From assembly GCF_004803475.1 (NCBI RefSeq), contig NZ_SRKY01000002.1, forward strand, positions 558,001 through 622,000: a stretch of DNA of 64,000 bases, written 5' to 3'. The notes under the pieces were generated by a model. That model was not told the origin of the DNA. It was given only the letters and a program-made list of their open reading frames with translations, and searched no databases. How positions within the stretch are numbered: position 1 is the stretch's first letter; the number at the start of each line of letters is the position of its first letter. This DNA is from Aliishimia ponticola. GTDB taxonomy: Bacteria; Pseudomonadota; Alphaproteobacteria; Rhodobacterales; Rhodobacteraceae. Made by a program: the position numbers and the translations under genes. This document shows positions 62,012 through 64,000 of this stretch, piece by piece.

Positions 62012-63325
62012 TCATGCGCCGCGCACCTGCGCCGCAAAGGCGCGGGCCTCTTGCGGGGCGCTGCCCAGTTGGGCGGCGGGCATGAAGAGGCTTGCGGGGA
62101 GGTCGGGGTAGCGCGCCATCGCAAGCGCGCCCAGGCTTTGGCCGGTCTCGCGCACCTCGGCGGCGAGGCGCTTGGTTTCAAGCTGCGCCTCCGGGCGCGG
62201 CATCTGCGCGGCAAGTGCAAAGCTGAGCGCTTCGGCATGAAGCAGCCCGTCCCCTTGCAGATGCGCGGCCATGCGGGCGGGATTGGGCTGCATGCCCTCG
62301 GCCAGTTTGTGGCCGTGTTGCGCGGCGGCGGCGGCGCCCATGACGATCTGCGGCAGGGCCATCCATTCGGTGAACCACGCCGCGCCGTCCCGTTGAAAGC
62401 GGTGCATCGCCGCGCCGTGCAGCACGCCGTGCAGGCCTTGGCACAGGCGCGCAATCGCCACGAGGGCGGACGGGGCGACGGGGTTTTGCTTTTGCGGCAT
62501 GGTCGAGGATGCGCCAGCGCCGCCCAGGGTGACTTCACCGACTTCCGTCTGCGCCAAGGCGATCAAGTCCTCGCCCATCGTGCCGAATGCGGTGATGGCC
62601 TGCATCGCGGCCTCGGCGATGCGCAGAACCGGGCTGCGATCGGTGTGCCAGGAATGGCCCGGATCGCTGAGCTTCAGCGCCTCTGCCAGATCGCCGCGCA
62701 GCACGGCCGGGTCGGGGCCAAGCGCGCTGCCGGTGCCCGCCGCACCCGAGAGCGAGACAGGAAATTCCAGCGCGGCAAAGGCCCGCCGGGCCTCCAGCAG
62801 GGGCCAGCCCCATGAGGCGACGACCGCGCCAAAGCTGGTCGGTGCGGCCTGTTGCCCATAGGTGCGCCCCGCCATGGGCGTGTCGGCATGTGCCCCGGCC
62901 AGCGCGGCAAGGGCTGTCAGGGTCTGTTCCAGCGAGGCGTCGATCAGCCCCGATGCCTGCCGCAGCCGCAGCATCAGGCCGGTGTCGATGATGTCCTGAG
63001 AGGTCGCGCCCCAATGCATGTATTGCGCATGTTCCGGGGCCTGCATTGCCTCGCGGAAGGCCGCGACGAGGGCAGGCACGCAGACGCCGTTCTGCGCGGT
63101 GGCAGCGGCCAGCCCGCCGGGATCGATCTGCAATTCCAGCGAGGCGCGGTGGATTGCCTGCGCGCTGAGTTCGGGAATGATCCCGCGCTTGCCCTGCACC
63201 TTGGCCAGTGCGCCTTCGATGACCAGCATGGCGCGAATTTCAGCGGTGGCGGTGAAAAGGCGCGTGACGTCGCCCGCATCAAACAGCCCCGCAAGATGCG
63301 CCTGATCGTGGACGGATGCCGCCAT
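62012..63325 (-). CDS. pcaB: 3-carboxy-cis,cis-muconate cycloisomerase
   Basis: A 437-residue member of the fumarase/aspartase superfamily that lactonises 3-carboxymuconate in the protocatechuate branch of the beta-ketoadipate pathway. Marks are HWGATSQDIIDTG, TYGQQAAPTSFG and the Ser-containing loop GGAGASSTMPQKQNP. The ATG at 63325 is joined to the pcaD stop as TAATG, so pcaD-pcaB are coupled; a longer frame upstream of it is not credible. Confidence 0.94.
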   Translation of the reverse strand: MAASVHDQAHLAGLFDAGDVTRLFTATAEIRAMLVIEGALAKVQGKRGIIPELSAQAIHRASLELQIDPGGLAAATAQNGVCVPALVAAFREAMQAPEHAQYMHWGATSQDIIDTGLMLRLRQASGLIDASLEQTLTALAALAGAHADTPMAGRTYGQQAAPTSFGAVVASWGWPLLEARRAFAALEFPVSLSGAAGTGSALGPDPAVLRGDLAEALKLSDPGHSWHTDRSPVLRIAEAAMQAITAFGTMGEDLIALAQTEVGEVTLGGAGASSTMPQKQNPVAPSALVAIARLCQGLHGVLHGAAMHRFQRDGAAWFTEWMALPQIVMGAAAAAQHGHKLAEGMQPNPARMAAHLQGDGLLHAEALSFALAAQMPRPEAQLETKRLAAEVRETGQSLGALAMARYPDLPASLFMPAAQLGSAPQEARAFAAQVRGA

Positions 63326-64000
63326 TAGATGTGGCCCACACCACGCACGAAACCGGTCAGAGCTTCGGCATATTCTTCGGGCTTCTCGACGCAAGGCAGG
63401 TGCCCGGCACCGCGCATCAGGTGCATCTTGGAGCCGGGGATCAACTCGATGGTTTCGCGCACGAGGTCGGGCGGGGTCGCGCCGTCTTCGCTGCCCGCAA
63501 TTCCAAGCGCGGGCAGGCGCAGCGCCGCCGTGGTCGAATAGAAATCCGTGCCCGCGATGGCCGACGCGCAGCCGGTATAGCCTGCGTTCTCTTGCCGGGT
63601 GAGCATGTTGCGCCACAGCTCCAGCTCTGGCGTTTTGCGAAACGCGGCGGAGAACCAGCGCTCCATCGTGGCATCGGCAAGGGCTTCGATGCCGCCGCTG
63701 TCCACGGCACTGATCCGGTCGGCCCACATGTCGCGGGTGCCGATCTTGGCGCCGGTGTTGGACAGGACGATCGCACGGACAAGGTCGAGCCGTTTGATCG
63801 CCAGCCCTTGTGCGATGAGCCCGCCGATGGACAGACCGACGAAGACCGCGTCCTTGAACCCGTGCAGGTCCATCAACCGTTCCGCGTCCGAGACGAGTTG
63901 GCCCATGGAATAGGGCGCAGGAGGGCAGGTGGACAGGCCATGACCGCGCTTGTCATACCGCAGGATGCGCAGCCCCGCAGGCAGCAGCGGCATCACCGGA
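63325..64000 (-). CDS. pcaD: 3-oxoadipate enol-lactonase, N-terminal part missing
   Basis: An alpha/beta hydrolase whose start lies beyond the right edge of the window; the visible 225 residues begin PVMPLLPAGLRILRYDKRGHG. The nucleophile Ser is in VGLSIGGLIAQG, the catalytic Asp probably in AGSEDGATP and the His in RGAGHLPCVEKPEEY. It hydrolyses 3-oxoadipate enol-lactone to 3-oxoadipate. It is directly followed by pcaB, as TAATG. Confidence 0.93.
   Translation of the reverse strand, partial: PVMPLLPAGLRILRYDKRGHGLSTCPPAPYSMGQLVSDAERLMDLHGFKDAVFVGLSIGGLIAQGLAIKRLDLVRAIVLSNTGAKIGTRDMWADRISAVDSGGIEALADATMERWFSAAFRKTPELELWRNMLTRQENAGYTGCASAIAGTDFYSTTAALRLPALGIAGSEDGATPPDLVRETIELIPGSKMHLMRGAGHLPCVEKPEEYAEALTGFVRGVGHI

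Overview
The window is a stretch of chromosome from a marine alphaproteobacterium of the Rhodobacteraceae (Roseobacter group). The reasons are high GC with dense, often overlapping genes; a DddL-type DMSP lyase; a VPxxA-CTERM sorting signal; Hint-domain proteins; a MerR-regulated beta-oxidation operon; a candidate CtrA-type site; and a small intergenic repeat with a CCCC..AGTATTT core. This assignment is inference from gene content. No rRNA, tRNA, insertion sequence, prophage or CRISPR array was found.

Layout. 0-16 kb is housekeeping: a YbjN-domain protein (cut by the left edge), proC, a CsaA-like tRNA-binding protein, tdk, a small CII-like DNA-binding protein, a KASIII enzyme, a lipoprotein, dddL, carB, cfa, an esterase, an SGNH hydrolase, nadK, glyA and a trypsin-like protease. 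16-28.5 kb holds carbon and nucleoside metabolism: prpE with a TetR gene, malic enzyme maeB, a VOC-double-cupin protein directly joined to cdd-deoA-deoB, a GGDEF/EAL protein, and upp. 28.5-33.9 kb has a SPOR protein, a degenerate M48-like membrane protein, a flavodoxin-like protein translationally coupled to an acyl-CoA synthetase, and a sulfotransferase.

33.9-38.2 kb is a gene-poor accessory islet. It contains two Hint-domain genes (one with its key residues lost), a candidate CtrA box, a candidate small RNA with its own promoter and a strong terminator, a VPxxA-CTERM exported protein, and three stretches without recognisable genes.

38.2-50.2 kb is a fatty-acid degradation locus: two tandem MerR genes, two acyl-CoA dehydrogenases, a small unknown protein, a GST, a thiolase, an internally duplicated unknown protein and a FadJ-type multifunctional enzyme, all on the minus strand and ending in a clear terminator. 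Divergent from it are two overlapping hotdog thioesterases and a MATE transporter. 50.3-52.5 kb is a tight DUF952-DUF1330-pyrD-arsC operon. 52.6-64 kb has a UshA-type nucleotidase, YedK/HMCES, a cupredoxin-like protein without copper ligands, a LysR/glutaryl-CoA dehydrogenase divergent pair, an enolase-superfamily enzyme, a zinc alcohol dehydrogenase, an MFS exporter, and pcaB-pcaD of the protocatechuate pathway (pcaD cut by the right edge).

How the genes may work together. DddL would cleave DMSP to DMS plus acrylate; PrpE-type enzymes are known to activate acrylate and propionate to CoA esters, and malic enzyme can help carry the carbon into central metabolism. cdd, deoA, deoB, upp, tdk and UshA form a nucleoside scavenging set. 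The fad operon, gcdH and pca genes feed acyl-CoAs and aromatic carbon into the same pool. The least explained parts are the 34-38 kb islet with its small RNA, the duplicated protein in the fad operon, and several family members whose catalytic or metal-binding residues are missing.
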